64,000 bases of DNA from HOT-345 sp963531535 (GCA_963531535.1 CAUSGX010000001.1:62001-126000); one strand, 5' to 3'; shown: positions 9,483-19,800, numbered from the stretch's first letter. Made by a program: numbers and translations. The notes: generated by a model not told the origin, from the sequence alone.

Positions 9483-9513
9483 AATAAAAAAGAAATCTGA
9501 CTTCAGACTTCTT
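9483..9513 (-). terminator. Terminator of lysS, built on the AAATCTGA motif
   Basis: On the minus strand AAGAAGTCTG pairs with CAGATTTCTT (one G.U) around a 4-nt loop, then a T-run. It is almost identical to the hairpin at 61203-61232. Confidence 0.75.
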
Positions 9514-9528
9514 TTTCTTGTTTTAAAA

Positions 9529-11172
9529 CTATTTTTCTTCATCTTCTGTGGTAATATCTTGGTTTCTAGCCTTCATAAGTGGGAACATCACAACATCTCT
9601 GAGATTCTCCTGTTCCGTCAAAATCGCCAAAATCCTCTCAAGTCCCATACCAAATCCTGACTGAGGCGGCATTCCATATTCCATCGCCTCAACAAATGCA
9701 TCATCTCCACTTGTAGCTTCATCATCTCATTTTTTACTTGCCTCAGCCTGAAGATCAAAGTTCTCCTGTTGCAAAATTGGATCTACAAGTTCAGAATATG
9801 CCTTACAGATTTCCCATCCATTCACCAAAAGTTGAAATTGCTCAACAATCTGCTCATCAGCATCTGAAATTCTCGCCAAAGGCTGCATAATCACTGGATA
9901 ATTATAGATGAATGCTGGACCTACAATCTTTGGTCTCAACACCTTTTTGTACAAATAGTCAATAAGCGTAGTGGTTCCCATATTTTCCATTCACTCAAAA
10001 GTAATTCCCTTTGCCTGAATATCTGCTCTAAGCTTATCTGCATCATCAATCCCATACTTAGAGATATCAAGTCCACTAGCCTCATTTACCCCTTGAGTAT
10101 AATCAATTTTTTCCCAAGGAGTTGTAAAATCAACCGTTTTCTCAATTCAGTCTTTATCTTTTACCTTAAGCTTCTTTTCTAGCCCAAGATGTTCAAAAAG
10201 ATAATCAAACATCTCCTCAGTAAACTTCATATTATCCTCATAATTCCAGTACACAGCGTAATGCTCTACCTGAGTAAATTCCTGAACATGAGAAGGATCC
10301 GATCCTTCATTTCTAAAATCCTGACCTATCTCAAAAACCTTTTCAAACCTACCAACAGTCGCTTTTTTAAGAGAAGTTTCAAAGGCAATCCTCAAATATA
10401 CATCAGTATCAAAATCATTATGATGCGTAATAAAAGGCCTTGCGGCAGCTCCAGATGCTGCATTATCTAAGATTGGAGTTTGAATCTCAGTAAATCCTCT
10501 AGATCTATAAAAATCTCTCAAAACCTGATAAAACTTTGACTTAAACAAAAATCTCTCATAGGTTTCAGGATTCATCGTCATATCCAAATACCTCTTCCTA
10601 TAAAGCTCCTCCTGATCATTGAGTCCGTGGAATTTTTCAGGTAAAGGTCTGATCGCCTTAGACAAAAATTTGAATTCTGAAACAAAAATTGTAAGTTCTC
10701 CCTTATGTGTCTTGAAAACCTCTCCCTTTACTCCGATAAAATCTCAAAGATCAACCATCTTCTCCATGAATTTATATGCTGAAAGTTCTCCTGATTCAGT
10801 ATCAGCATTTTCAAGCATATCAACAGCAACATCCTCACTTTTCCCATCAGAATTGGTAATCGTCTTAAGAATCTTACAGTGATCTCTGTGAAACATCAAC
10901 TGAATCTGATCACTACTATCCAAAATCTTAGCAAACGCAAGCTTCCCATGAGAACGATAAAGCATTACTCTACCAGCAGTCTGTACTTGCATCTGAGGAT
11001 TCAAAACCACCTCCTCACTATCACGAAGTGTTTGCCCCTCATACTGTGCAATAATATCGCTAATAAGATCCTTCTTCTGGAAACTCTGAGCATAGGGATG
11101 AATCCCCATTTTTTTCATTTTATGAGTTTTCTGTATTCTCACTTCCTTTTCTGACAAAGTTATTTGGCTCAT
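9529..11172 (-). CDS. lysS: Lysyl-tRNA synthetase (class II)
   Basis: A 547-residue class IIb synthetase. The N-terminal OB-fold anticodon-binding domain (about residues 60-170) has TAGRVMLYRSHGKLAF. The catalytic core shows motif 1 around FLFKSKFYQVLRDFYRSRGF and ETPILDN-type TEIQTPILDNAASGAAARPF. Motif 2 is VFEIGQDFRNEGSDPSHVQEFTQ (fREEG form read as DFRNEG), and motif 3 is PPQSGFGMGLERI with TGA used for conserved glycines. The length is normal. It charges tRNA-Lys; a tRNA-Lys(TTT) gene lies at 63216-63288. The start is the first ATG after a 158-base intergenic region. Confidence 0.95.
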
Positions 11173-11272
11173 ATCATTACAATTATTAGTAAAAATCCTA
11201 AATCTGAGCTTAGCTATTTCCTCTATTTTTTCAAGGACTAATCAAAGAAAAACTATAAAAATCTGATTTATA

Positions 11273-11300
11273 TTGACTTTTAAAGAAAAAATAATATCAT
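11273..11300 (+). promoter_or_regulatory. Promoter of the 256-residue orphan gene
   Basis: TTGACT, 16 bases, TATCAT, 30 bases before the ATG at 11331. An AATCTGATTT motif lies just upstream (11260). Confidence 0.65.
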
Positions 11301-11330
11301 ACAAGACAAGAAACAAAAAAACATAACAAA

Positions 11331-12101
11331 ATGAAAACAATAAAAAAACAAAAAACTGATCTCTATACAAGGGTTGCAATGCTACTTCTAGAATCACCGC
11401 TCGAAACAATCAGCATGATGAAAATGCGAAATAAATTTGAGCAAGCACTCTACCAACTACGGTTAAACAAAATCGGACTAGTTAGAGAGTATCATCTATA
11501 CTCGAAACAACATCTTAGTCTCCTAGAAATGGAATATATCCAGGAAAAGGAGTACTTCGAGAGTAAAATCAATCATGTTCCAACAACAAAGGAAGAATAT
11601 GATGAGGGAGATGTACTTTTTGCAAAAATTAATCAACTCAGAAAGAGATTTGACATTACAAAAGCCGAAGAAGAGCAACTTTTAAGAGAACAGTTAATTA
11701 CCATTGAGGTCATCTACGAAGAGAAAAAGAAAGATATCCTCGCTCAACAAGAATTCTGCGAACTCATGCACAAACAAAACTGCTATTGGAAGTTAATTGA
11801 CTCAGGACGAAAACTCTTTTTCTACAAGACAGTTCCCATAAGACTAGAACCAGGATTGCAAAAGATATCATATTTACCTGATGAAATTATGGCTAGAGAG
11901 CATAACAATTATGGAGGAATGCTCCTCCCGCAATCCAGCAACAATAAGCTATACCTAGCACTTCCAGACTGGGAAGATGTTCCTATCAACCTCATATCAA
12001 GTGATTCGCTTTACGAGTGGATACTTAGGACCCTAGAAAGGAATGCACTAACAAAAGAGGTAATAGAGATGGAAATCGAGTATCTTATACAAAAACATTA
12101 A
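11331..12101 (+). CDS. Orphan coiled-coil-rich protein, UGA-free
   Basis: A 256-residue protein, not recognised. The N-terminal part is basic, residues 30-150 are strongly helical and probably coiled coil (KINQLRKRFDITKAEEEQLL). The C-terminal third is more globular with tryptophans (CYWKLIDSGRKLFFYK, LYLALPDWEDV). No signal peptide or membrane segment. It has six glycines and no TGA. The lead-in AACATAACAAA-ATG resembles that of the orphan at 60279 (AATAACAAA-ATG). It has its own promoter and terminator. It recalls the coiled-coil orphan at 25356 in design, though I see no alignable motif. Confidence 0.7.
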   Translation: MKTIKKQKTDLYTRVAMLLLESPLETISMMKMRNKFEQALYQLRLNKIGLVREYHLYSKQHLSLLEMEYIQEKEYFESKINHVPTTKEEYDEGDVLFAKINQLRKRFDITKAEEEQLLREQLITIEVIYEEKKKDILAQQEFCELMHKQNCYWKLIDSGRKLFFYKTVPIRLEPGLQKISYLPDEIMAREHNNYGGMLLPQSSNNKLYLALPDWEDVPINLISSDSLYEWILRTLERNALTKEVIEMEIEYLIQKH

Positions 12102-12108
12102 ACAAATC

Positions 12109-12145
12109 AGACTCTTTTCTGAATCTCAGAGAAGAGTCTTTTTTC
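12109..12145 (+). terminator. Terminator after the 256-residue orphan
   Basis: AGACTCTT and AAGAGTCT form the stem, followed by six Ts. Confidence 0.82.
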
Positions 12146-12235
12146 TTTATTAAACAAAGCAACATTCCCTCAGAAAATTTGCTTTTTTTAGAGTTTCAAT
12201 TATAATTTAATATCTTTTATTTGCTGACCAGTCTG

Positions 12236-12676
12236 ATGAAAGCTGTCTTTCCAAAGAATATCCAAAAAGGAATCTTAGCAGGGATGAATTTCAACATCTG
12301 ACCTTTTACAGTATCAGTCTTTCAGCTTTTTATCTTAGCAATCGGGATTGCCATAGCTTTTGTCGTATTTAATAAATTTGCTCAAAGTAGTAAAGCTGTA
12401 GGAATATTTTTTGGAATTCTGATTTTTCTCTTCTTTGCAGTCATTGCATTTTTTAAGATTTCAGAATTGAATCTTCTTGCCTTCATCGTAAAGTTCGTCC
12501 AAAATCAGTTTTTTGACACTACTAAAAAATATCAAACTAACTATACCAAAAATGACCAACTTGCAATCCTCATCGAGAAATCAAAAAGTCAAAATACAAA
12601 ACAAAAAATAGAATACAAAAGCTGAATTGAACTAGAGAATATCGATAAGCTCGATACTTCCTGACTCCTCTCCTAA
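12236..12676 (+). CDS. PrgI-like (VirB3-type) inner-membrane component of a T4SS
   Basis: A 146-residue protein that appears only when TGA is read as Gly. It starts MKAVFPKNIQKGILAG, followed by NFNIGPFTVSVFQLF, two adjacent membrane segments (about 27-50 and 57-80) and the FFKISELNLLAFI stretch. This pattern fits the PrgI family, the VirB3-like partner of the VirB4 ATPase in type IV secretion systems. A polar C-terminal tail of about 45 residues follows. No VirB4 lies next to it; other T4SS-like genes are at 13360 and 20058-21881. I am fairly sure of the family and less sure the machine is complete. Confidence 0.65.
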
Positions 12677-12698
12677 AAAAATCAAAAATACAAAAAAA

Positions 12699-12779
12699 TG
12701 CTGAGGAAGGGACTCGAACCCTCAAGCCAAAGGCATACGCACCTCAAGCGTACATGTATACCAATTCCATCACCTCAGC
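12699..12779 (-). tRNA. tRNA-Leu(GAG)
   Basis: A class II cloverleaf on the minus strand between the PrgI-like gene and yqeY. The acceptor is GCTGAGG/CCTCAGC, the anticodon stem TACGC/GCGTA and the loop TTGAGGT. No CCA is encoded; seven Ts follow at once. Confidence 0.93.
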
Positions 12780-12896
12780 ATATAACACTACCACTATAGC
12801 GATTTGCTTATCAATTGCAAGAAAGATTTGTATTTTTGAGAAGATTGGCTATATCTAACCAAATACAATAAAATTTATCTTTTTTAGACTCTACCC

Positions 12897-13334
12897 ATGT
12901 TTGAAAAAATTCAAAAAGACTATATCTGAGCGATGAAGAACAAAGAGATCCTCAAGAAATCAGCTCTAAACTACTTGATCGCACAGATTAAAAATAAGAA
13001 AATTGAACTCCAAAGGGATCCTAACGACGAAGAAATCGTTGCCCTTATTAAAAAGGAGGTCAAATCTCTAAATGAAGCAATCAGTTTCCTAGAAAAAGCC
13101 AATAAACCTGAAGAACTTCAGGAAGAAAAAGAGAAAAAGCTGATTCTCGAGAGCTATCTTCCTGCAACGCTCGATGAAGAGCAAACAAAAGCACTCATAG
13201 TAGCTACAATTTCAAAACTTAACATCACAGACCTCAAAACGCAAAGAGGCCTCCTCATGAAAGAGCTCATGGCAACGCACAAGGCAGAGCTTGACACAGC
13301 ACTTCTCAATTCACTTATCAACACCATGCTCTAA
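12897..13334 (+). CDS. YqeY/GatB-C-terminal-domain protein
   Basis: A 145-residue all-helical protein of the YqeY family, the tRNA-binding tail domain also found in GatB. It starts MFEKIQKDYIGAMKNKE and contains EEEKEKKLILESYLPATLDEEQ in near-canonical form, then KELMATHKAELDTALLNSLI. TGA encodes the Gly in IGAM. The ATG gives a standard length. It may assist tRNA-dependent amidation with GatB (gene at 39455-40897), but the function of free-standing YqeY is not settled. The next gene starts 25 bases later. Confidence 0.88.
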
Positions 13335-13359
13335 TCCTTTATCTACATACAAATACAAG

Positions 13360-13968
13360 ATGAAAAAAATAAAAATCCTGACTATTTGATTATTATCACT
13401 TTGATTGCTCGGAAACATTTTTCTTATAGTAAGTGCACAAGGGAACAAGAAACCAGACTATACAGAACTAAATAAGAAAATAAGTGAAGCGGGGAAACAG
13501 GCATACGAAGAAATAAAAAACAAACAAGCAAATGATGTCCAAAGGAATATCGATCAAACAGCAAAAGCGGAACAAGATAAAGCAAATAAAACAATATCAA
13601 AAGAAGCAGAAAAAAACAGAGAGAAACTTGAAGAAGCTGAAAGGAACAGATGTAAATGAATAAAACTCAATACAGATTTTCCGTTCGTAGGAAAATGTAT
13701 CGGTTACGAAACAGATGGAACGAAAACGAATCAAATAAATGTCTTCCCTAAAATGATTAGATCACTTATGAAACTCACAATCTCAATCATCATGTTAATG
13801 TCATTCTTAATCATCGTGATCTCCGGAGTTATGATTACTTCAAGCGGATACGATGGAGGAAACTACAAGGAAGGAATTGAGAATATCAAAAAAGTAGCTA
13901 TTGGACTCGCTCTCCTTGGAGCATCCGGAGTTATTCTAAAACTCATCAATCCGAACTTTTTTACTTAG
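13360..13968 (+). CDS. T4SS pilin-like secreted/membrane protein
   Basis: A 202-residue protein. A signal peptide (MKKIKILTIGLLSLGLLG, ending near VSAQG) is followed by a lysine/glutamate-rich helical stretch (about 35-95), a short two-cysteine loop (RCKGIKLN and GKCIGYE), then two hydrophobic helices at about 133-155 and 175-192 separated by SSGYDGGNYKEGIENIKK. The paired helices with a glycine-rich turn match VirB2/TrbC-like pilin subunits common in CPR genomes. The long charged insert before them is unusual. Related short pilin-like proteins are at 20058 and 20594. TGA is used four times in the first 100 residues. Confidence 0.6.
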
Positions 13969-14057
13969 TTGTCCTTGCAATAAGCGACCAAACTCCTATA
14001 CTAGCACAAGTAAAAACAAGAAAAAATCTGACTTTTTTATCTTACAACTAGTAAACT

Positions 14058-14462
14058 ATGGGAGTACAAATCAGAATTGATGGAGGATATCAAATTGAGA
14101 AGGAACTTTTCTTTTGATATACCTATACACATACAGGATTGATCAACCTTTCTTCTGAACTCGGCGAAGCCATGAGATACAATGAACCCGAAATCATTAT
14201 CATTGATTATCCAGGAGAGTATGATGTTAAATGACGATTTATCAAAGCAGTGCTAGGAAAAAATAATAAGCTCAACTATCTCATTCAATGAAAAAATAAA
14301 AAATTCTGAATCATTCAATCAGCGGATGTCCTAGAACTTGATGAAGTTTGAGGAATGGATACTTGGCTTTACCTCTGAGAAAATAATGAAAAAAAATTTG
14401 AACAACTAGGAATGGGTGGAGATCTTATCAATCTTGAAACTATTGAAAAAGAGTCAGCATAA
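14058..14462 (+). CDS. MBL-fold-like protein lacking metal ligands
   Basis: A 134-residue cytoplasmic protein. The segment IIIIDYPGEYDVKGRFIKAV resembles the GEYEV region of UlaG-like metallo-beta-lactamase-fold proteins, and the later strand pattern is compatible, but no HxHxDH motif is present and the protein is about half length. It could be a degenerate or regulatory relative, or the resemblance may mislead. TGA is used seven times. It has no strong promoter that I can see, and its stop codon lies inside its terminator. Confidence 0.4.
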
Positions 14463-14478
14463 AGCTGACTTTTTTTGT
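14451..14478 (+). terminator. Terminator overlapping the end of the MBL-like gene
   Basis: AGTCAGC and GCTGACT form the stem around ATAAA (which includes the TAA stop), followed by seven Ts. Confidence 0.85.
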
Positions 14479-14549
14479 TTGTGCACAAAATTCATCATTA
14501 CGAAGACAATGACGGAATCTAGATAGTCCTAGATAACTGAAACTTCCCT

Positions 14550-15479
14550 CTACAATCACCAATACTTCGCTAATTCTCCAATCTTTGTCGTGGGGAATAC
14601 ACGGATCGTTGGAATCTCAAACCTCTTTGCAAAACGGAAGAGATCACCTCACTTCGTGCTACGTGCAAACAGATACTCCTTCTCTACCTCTCTCAAAACA
14701 CGAGCATCATACCTCCCCATCGGATAGCAAAAACTAATAATCGGCAATCCAAGCTTAGCCTCAAGTTGTTTTTTTGAATCAACCACTTCATGACGAACCC
14801 CAGAGAGAGAAAGTGTAGAAATTGCATAATGATTAACAGAATGTGATCAGATTTCTGAGCCTTGTTCAGCTATTTTGCGAATCTCATCCCAAGTCACAAA
14901 TAGCGGATCCGTATCAGCTTTCCCAGAAATGATAAAAAATACAGCTTTGAGATTATACTTCTTGAGAAGAGGCAAAACCGTAGTATAATGCTCACGATGT
15001 CCATCATCAAAAGTCAGTATCACAGCCCTCTCTGGCAATAGCATCTTCCCTTCCAAAATCGCCTTCATATCCCAGAAAGTCAGCGTTTTTATATTATTCT
15101 TATCTAAATACTCAAAAAGCGCCTCAAGTTTCTGTGGAGCATAAGAAAGTTTGTATCAAAGCTGATCATCAGTATTTGAGGGAATATCTTTGATATAATG
15201 AAACATCAAAATCGGAATTCTGAATTTCGCCTTTTTCATCTCTGGAGTAATCTGAAATTTCGCTTCATCAAAGCTAGGAAAATGCATTCAAGAAAATTGA
15301 CCTCAGCTCAATGTATTTACTCCAGAGAAATCTAGCTTCTGATCTATATCATTCTCATTTCAGCTTCCTCAGTCCATCTCAAATTTCAGCAAAAGAAAAA
15401 AGCTGAACGCAATTAGCAGTCCACTCACCATCAAGAGAAAAATCGCACGAAAATTTTTAGAAAATCAAAAAAAAACCAT
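14550..15479 (-). CDS. Membrane-anchored polysaccharide deacetylase (NodB domain)
   Basis: A 309-residue protein with an N-terminal signal anchor (about residues 8-35, FLLMVSGLLIAFSFFLLL) and an extracytoplasmic NodB deacetylase domain. Motif 1 is VILTFDDGH (catalytic and metal Asp pair), motif 2 is EIGSHSVNHY (metal His pair). FCYPMGRYDARVLREV fits motif 3, and RFEIPTIRVFPTT closes the fold. It would remove N- or O-acetyl groups from cell-wall or capsule glycans. At least eight TGA codons. It lies 5 bases after the stop of the upstream Memo-like gene, so the two are likely cotranscribed. Confidence 0.88.
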
Positions 15480-15484
15480 TCTAA

Positions 15485-16201
15485 CTACACCATCATAAAC
15501 CAAAGAGAAGTCGAACACTCCTCATCAAGCCCAAGATCCCCAGTATTGATCAAATGTTCAATTTCCTGATTACCTTGCCTCTGCGCTAGTAAACTACTCA
15601 AACATGCCAAAGCTGGATAATCATGTTGCTGCTTCTCAGTCATTGACTGATGTTTACACGAGGCGATCAACTGAGCTGTCTTCTCCTTACAAGATTCCAT
15701 AGAAAGACCAGCATAACAATCATTCATCACCATCAGAGAATATCACTGTTCCAAAAGTGGCTTAATACGCTCCAATAAAGAACAGATTTTTGCTCCTGTC
15801 TTTACAAATATCACTACATGCTCCTGATGCATATTGATCACTGCCAAATATGCAAACAGCTTATCCAAATAAGGATAAAAATTCTGATCAGTTTCCTCTA
15901 GTTGAAGTTTACGAACAGCAGACAAATCTTCAGAATTTTGATTCCACACCCTACCAAAATGAGGTCAAATCTGGCCTGTATACACCATAGCATCATGAGG
16001 CAGCTCCTCCACTTGCACCAAAAAGATAATCGGTTTATGCTGATCAAAAGCCAATAATGCACTCGCCAAAAAAAGCGAAGTATGAAATTCTAACACACCA
16101 GGGCACACCCCATAACGCAAATCCCTCTGTGGCAATCAAATCAATTCCTGTGCAGAAACCGTATTAACCATAATTTCATCAAGTAGCTGTTCATAATTCA
16201 T
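15485..16201 (-). CDS. Divergent MEMO1-like protein (tentative)
   Basis: A 238-residue cytosolic protein. The overall order recalls the MEMO/AmmeMemoRadiSam-B fold: LPHDAMVYTGQIGPHFGRV in the first half, PYLDKLFAYLAVI, then VVIFVKTG, MVMNDCYAGLSMES and the ending EIEHLINTGDLGLDEEC. The histidines that would bind metal in MEMO-type enzymes are only partly kept, so any activity is doubtful. TGA encodes three glycines. It lies in an apparent operon with the deacetylase (gap 5 bases) and downstream of the winged-helix regulator. I am not confident of the family. Confidence 0.4.
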
Positions 16202-16245
16202 CCTAGATACAAGCTTGTGATATGTAAAAAAGTTTTTTGTTTTTT

Positions 16246-16782
16246 CTAATGCGTATTATAATGCCTCATTACCTGAAGTACAAACCTATCTGCTAATCTA
16301 TACCTCTTCTCTCGTTCATCAGCCCCCATAAATACAACTGAGACTGACTCTATTCGATACTCTCTAAAGATCTCACTAATCGCAGTTTTCAAGGCATCAA
16401 TATTTCATTTTTTCTCCTCATCATAAATCAGGATAATATCCATTCCAATTGGCTTTCCAAACTTATCTCCCCAAAAATACTGCAAAATTCGTTCTCCCTG
16501 CTCTTGGAACTTATCAATCAACTGCTGTTTTAATGCCAAAAAAAATAACTCTTTAAGTAGAGATCAAAATTCGCTTCTTAAACTAATTGACCGTCCAGTA
16601 GACTCCTTAAGGATACTAATCAACTGAGCCTCCTCCAAAACATCAACCTGTTTTTTAATCGCCGGGAAAGTCCATCAGAGATCCGTCTCTAATGCTCTCA
16701 TAGATACTCATTGTCTCCTAAAAATCAGATATTTGAGTATGTCGACCTTGGTTTTGCTTCAAAAGAGTTTTTCCAAATTCAT
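16246..16782 (-). CDS. Winged-helix transcriptional regulator
   Basis: A 178-residue protein. MNLEKLFGSKTKVDILKYL and ALETDLGWTFPAIKKQ form an N-terminal winged helix of the ArsR/MarR-like type (residues 1-75). A helical C-terminal region with EKRYRLADRFVLQVMRHYN follows. TGA gives the Gly in LFG and LGW. It is first in a run leading into the MEMO-like and deacetylase genes (gap 44 bases) and may control them or itself. Its promoter, leader and first 12 codons are duplicated at 18250-18465. Confidence 0.75.
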
Positions 16783-16958
16783 CTACCCGATCTATGGGCT
16801 AATAAAAGTCGCCTCCGTTTTATAGTTTTTGAGTAAAAATGCAAGTCTGATTTTAGTTTTTTTGAAAGGGGAAAAAGAAAAAACTGACTTCATCAAGGGA
16901 AATCAGTTTTCTTCTCTAGAAAAAGAAAGGACAAGAAAGAGATATCTGAACACCTCTT
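16742..16958. repeat. Copy 1 of a 0.2-kb direct repeat (regulator leader)
   Basis: About 217 bp, nearly identical to 18250-18465 (roughly 15 differences plus small indels). It covers the first 12-14 codons of the winged-helix gene, its leader and probable promoter, and the terminator hairpin of the next gene upstream. Confidence 0.92.
16868..16912 (-). terminator. Terminator of the 324-residue secreted protein gene
   Basis: On the minus strand AAAACTGA pairs with TCAGTTTT around a 15-nt loop, followed by a long T-rich tract. It lies about 60 bases after the stop at 16973, within repeat copy 1. Confidence 0.65.
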
Positions 16959-16972
16959 TTTTTAAATTGTAA

Positions 16973-17947
16973 CTAAAAACTATCAATATCTATTACAGAG
17001 AAAAGCCCATACATAAGTTCAGGTCTATTTGTACAAATCGAATAATACTTATCAGTCTGCTTCTTAAATTGGAGCAAAAGACAATTCTCAAAAGCTCAGA
17101 TTTTCACTTCTTTCTTTGCTAGTAACTCTTGAATTCCTTTTCAAAAGCCTCGAGGGAAAGAACGCATAGCACTAGTGTCTCAAGTATATTGTGCAGTGAA
17201 ATGAGGATTGATATATTCTGCTACACTGAGTCCCCAATATCTTGAATAGGTATAATAATTTCAATTATCATCAATATGAAAATAAGGATCGGTCAAAACA
17301 GCTCAAGAGTGTAGCTCTGTAACAAATTGCTCAAAGGTCCTCCCACTCTTGAGTTGAGATTGGCGTATTCTAATGGTTTGAACATTACCTATCGCATCTA
17401 TTGAATTTTGAACAATCAAAGTAGAGGGAGAATTCTCTAAAAGAGCAAACTTCTGAAATTTAATACCTGGCAGAGGCTGAGAAGATGGCATCAGAAGTGA
17501 AAGATTATCAAATCTAGGAATAGAAAAGATTCAATACTGATATCCATCAGTCGTGGAGAGATTAGAAGTCTCTAATCTTAATTGTTTTACTGGAAGTGCA
17601 TTTTCTCCTAAAATACGATTCACACGCTCCTGAAAAGATAGTTTTCAAATTTCAGTAACAGCATATCAACCAGCCTTAACCTCTTTTCGTTTGTCCTCAA
17701 GATTAGGGAAATCCTCTCTCAAAAAAGCCGAACACTTTTCTTGTATATTTTTATGCATTTGAGATTGCTCGCAAGCAAGAAATAATGATTTAACTTCCGC
17801 CAAAACCTCTTTACCTGTTTTTGTTTGCGTCTGCTTTTCTAATACTTTCTCAACAAGTGACCTCAAGTTTTGCTCTTGCATAGCATAAATTGAAGAAAAA
17901 ATAGAAAATAAAAATAGCAAAGCAAATAAAAAATATAACTTTTTCAT
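16973..17947 (-). CDS. Secreted protein of unknown function (paralogue of 18556-19674)
   Basis: A 324-residue protein with a clear signal peptide (MKKLYFLFALLFLFSIFSS, cleavage near IYAMQ). A helical region of about 70 residues with two cysteines (FLACEQSQ, KCSAFL) follows, then a beta-rich domain with many aromatic residues (YYTYSRYWGLSVAEY, FENCLLLQF). No enzyme motif seen. Its signal peptide, N-terminal helical region with a Cys pair and overall layout match the divergent gene at 18556-19674. TGA occurs about ten times. Probably exported and facing the host or prey, but that is inference. Confidence 0.75.
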
Positions 17948-18034
17948 TTTTTATCTCATAGTAAAATAAAATAACGAAGATAAGAGAGGGGGATTCTCTC
18001 TCTTATTTTGAGTTCTAGACAGTTACCAAACCAC

Positions 18035-18251
18035 CTATAAGCTACCAGGAAATGCATCCATATAGGCTACATTTGCAACACCATAATTAGATAGATCAGT
18101 AGCTTTTCAGAAGAATTCAGTATAAGGAATTCAATAGAAAGCATTATTACCGAACTGCTGAGCTGGAATAAAATTTGTATTTGTCACAACAGCTTTTCCA
18201 TCCCTTGATTCCCAAATAATAATACCCTCTGCACGATATGTTCCACCATTC
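18035..18251 (-). pseudogene. C-terminal fragment of a secreted protein
   Basis: An open stretch of about 70 codons ending in TAG (18035-18037) reads like the tail of a secreted protein: NGGTYRAEGIIIWESRDGK, then FGNNAFYGIPYTEFFG. It has no start codon of its own. Its 5' side abuts repeat copy 2 exactly where that copy stops matching copy 1. The frame stays open through the repeat without an obvious ATG. Most likely the front of the gene was replaced by the duplicated leader. Confidence 0.6.
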
Positions 18252-18465
18252 GACCTTAGTTTTGCTTCAAAAGAGTTTTTCCAGATTCATCTACCCGATC
18301 TATGGGCTAATAAAAGTCGCCTCCGTTTTATAGTTTTTGAGTAAAAATGCAAGTCTGATTTAGTTTTTTTGAAAGGGAAAAAAGGGAAAACTGACTTTAT
18401 CAAAGAAAATCAGTTTTCTTCTCCAGAGAAAGAAAGGACAAGAAAGAGAAATCTGAACACCTCTT
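18250..18465. repeat. Copy 2 of the 0.2-kb direct repeat
   Basis: Nearly identical to 16742-16958. The regulator's first 12 codons (MNLEKLFGSKTKV) are kept and then run out of frame into the fragment at 18035-18251, stopping after about 45 residues. The hairpin of copy 1 is also kept here, without a gene in front of it. So this copy is the derived one. Confidence 0.9.
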
Positions 18466-18555
18466 CTTTTTATCAATAAATACTTTCTCTTGATTTACTT
18501 TCTAAACTTAGTATCTTTTGATTATACTTGTTTTATTTCATATGAGAGAAAAAAG

Positions 18556-19674
18556 ATGAAAAAAAAGCTTCTCATTTTTTGAACCATCGCTTTGACAAGT
18601 ATCGGTATCTTCTCGCTCTCAATATCAGCAGACAAGACTGAGAATTTAACCGAGAAGTTCACAACACTGAGTAGAGAAATCGTCAATCAAAATCTCTATG
18701 TCCCAGAAACTCTAGAAAATCTAAAGAAAATGTTCACTAGTTGTGCTGAGTCAGCCGAGAAGGCAGAGGTAAAAACTGCTTGTCAGGAGCGACTAGCCAA
18801 CTACCCAAAGCTAAGGTCTGAGTTCCTCCCGACCAAGCTTGAAGTCGCTCTCAATACAGGAGATGTCCAGCTTAAGAAGCTAGGAGAAGTCGTCTTTGAT
18901 ATGTGACCTTGTTGATGAATCTGAGTAACTACTTGTACAGAAACAGGAGATGAGTATGAAGTTAACATACCAAAGTATGATTTCACCTTTAGATTTCCAC
19001 TAGAGAAAGACAAGCATAACGAACAGGCTCTCAAAGAACGAAACTGGGTGCAGTCAGGAAATATTGCTATTCCCTCAGAAGCTCTCTGACGACATTCTCA
19101 AAATCCTTGGCTAAAAGACAAGCATTTGGTTAGTAATCTTATAGGCTTCTACTCAATACCTGAATTTACTGGAGATGCTATTCTCACAAAGGTTGGAGAA
19201 GAATATAGAAAGGTCTATCAAGAAGTCTATCGCCTGAGGGATTGGAGAAACTTTATGAAAATCCTCGTCAAAAATAGAGAGGAAATGATAAGAAATAAAC
19301 TCACTGGAGACGAACTCAGGAACTGGGAAGAAAAGACAAAATATGTTATTAGTGGAGGAAATTTACCTCTAATGACATATTATGAGGGACAATCCTATTT
19401 TAATGTAGAATGAACCGCTCCTATTTATTGAATACATCAATCTGTTGATATTTGCCGATTTGACGCCGAAAATGCCTATCAGAATGATGATATTGTAGAT
19501 GCTTGATGGGTTCCATTGCCTAATTGTAAAAGAGAACAAGAACTAAAGTGGTGAAGCTATCAACCATATATATATTACCCTCTCATTTTCCGAGAAACAG
19601 AACACCCTCAAGTAATAAAAGTTCGAATAAACTATGGAACCCCTCCAGCAAATTGAAGGCGAATCCATAAATAA
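18556..19674 (+). CDS. Secreted protein of unknown function (paralogue of 16973-17947)
   Basis: A 372-residue protein that is whole only with TGA = Gly (14 or so TGAs, including three within five codons at MGPCGGIGV). Signal peptide MKKKLLIFGTIALTSIGIFS, then a helical segment with two cysteines (FTSCAESAE, KTACQERL) like its divergent neighbour, then a Cys-containing beta-rich region (GVTTCTETGDEYEV, VDICRFDAEN, LPNCKREQEL). Six or more cysteines suggest disulfides in an exported protein. No known domain recognised. A strong terminator follows. Confidence 0.78.
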
Positions 19675-19684
19675 TGCATTAGGT

Positions 19685-19716
19685 AAAAAAGACTAGAGAA
19701 ATCTCTAGTCTTTTTT
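19685..19716. terminator. Bidirectional hairpin terminator
   Basis: A 14-bp perfect stem (AAAAAAGACTAGAG with CTCTAGTCTTTTTT) and a 4-nt loop, 10 bases after the stop codon at 19674. Confidence 0.9.
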
Positions 19717-19800
19717 CGGTTAATTTTACCAATGTAGAACATTAACCGTTTTTCCATCACTGGAAGCACTTTTAGCCATACTTACGATAACCGAAAAATA

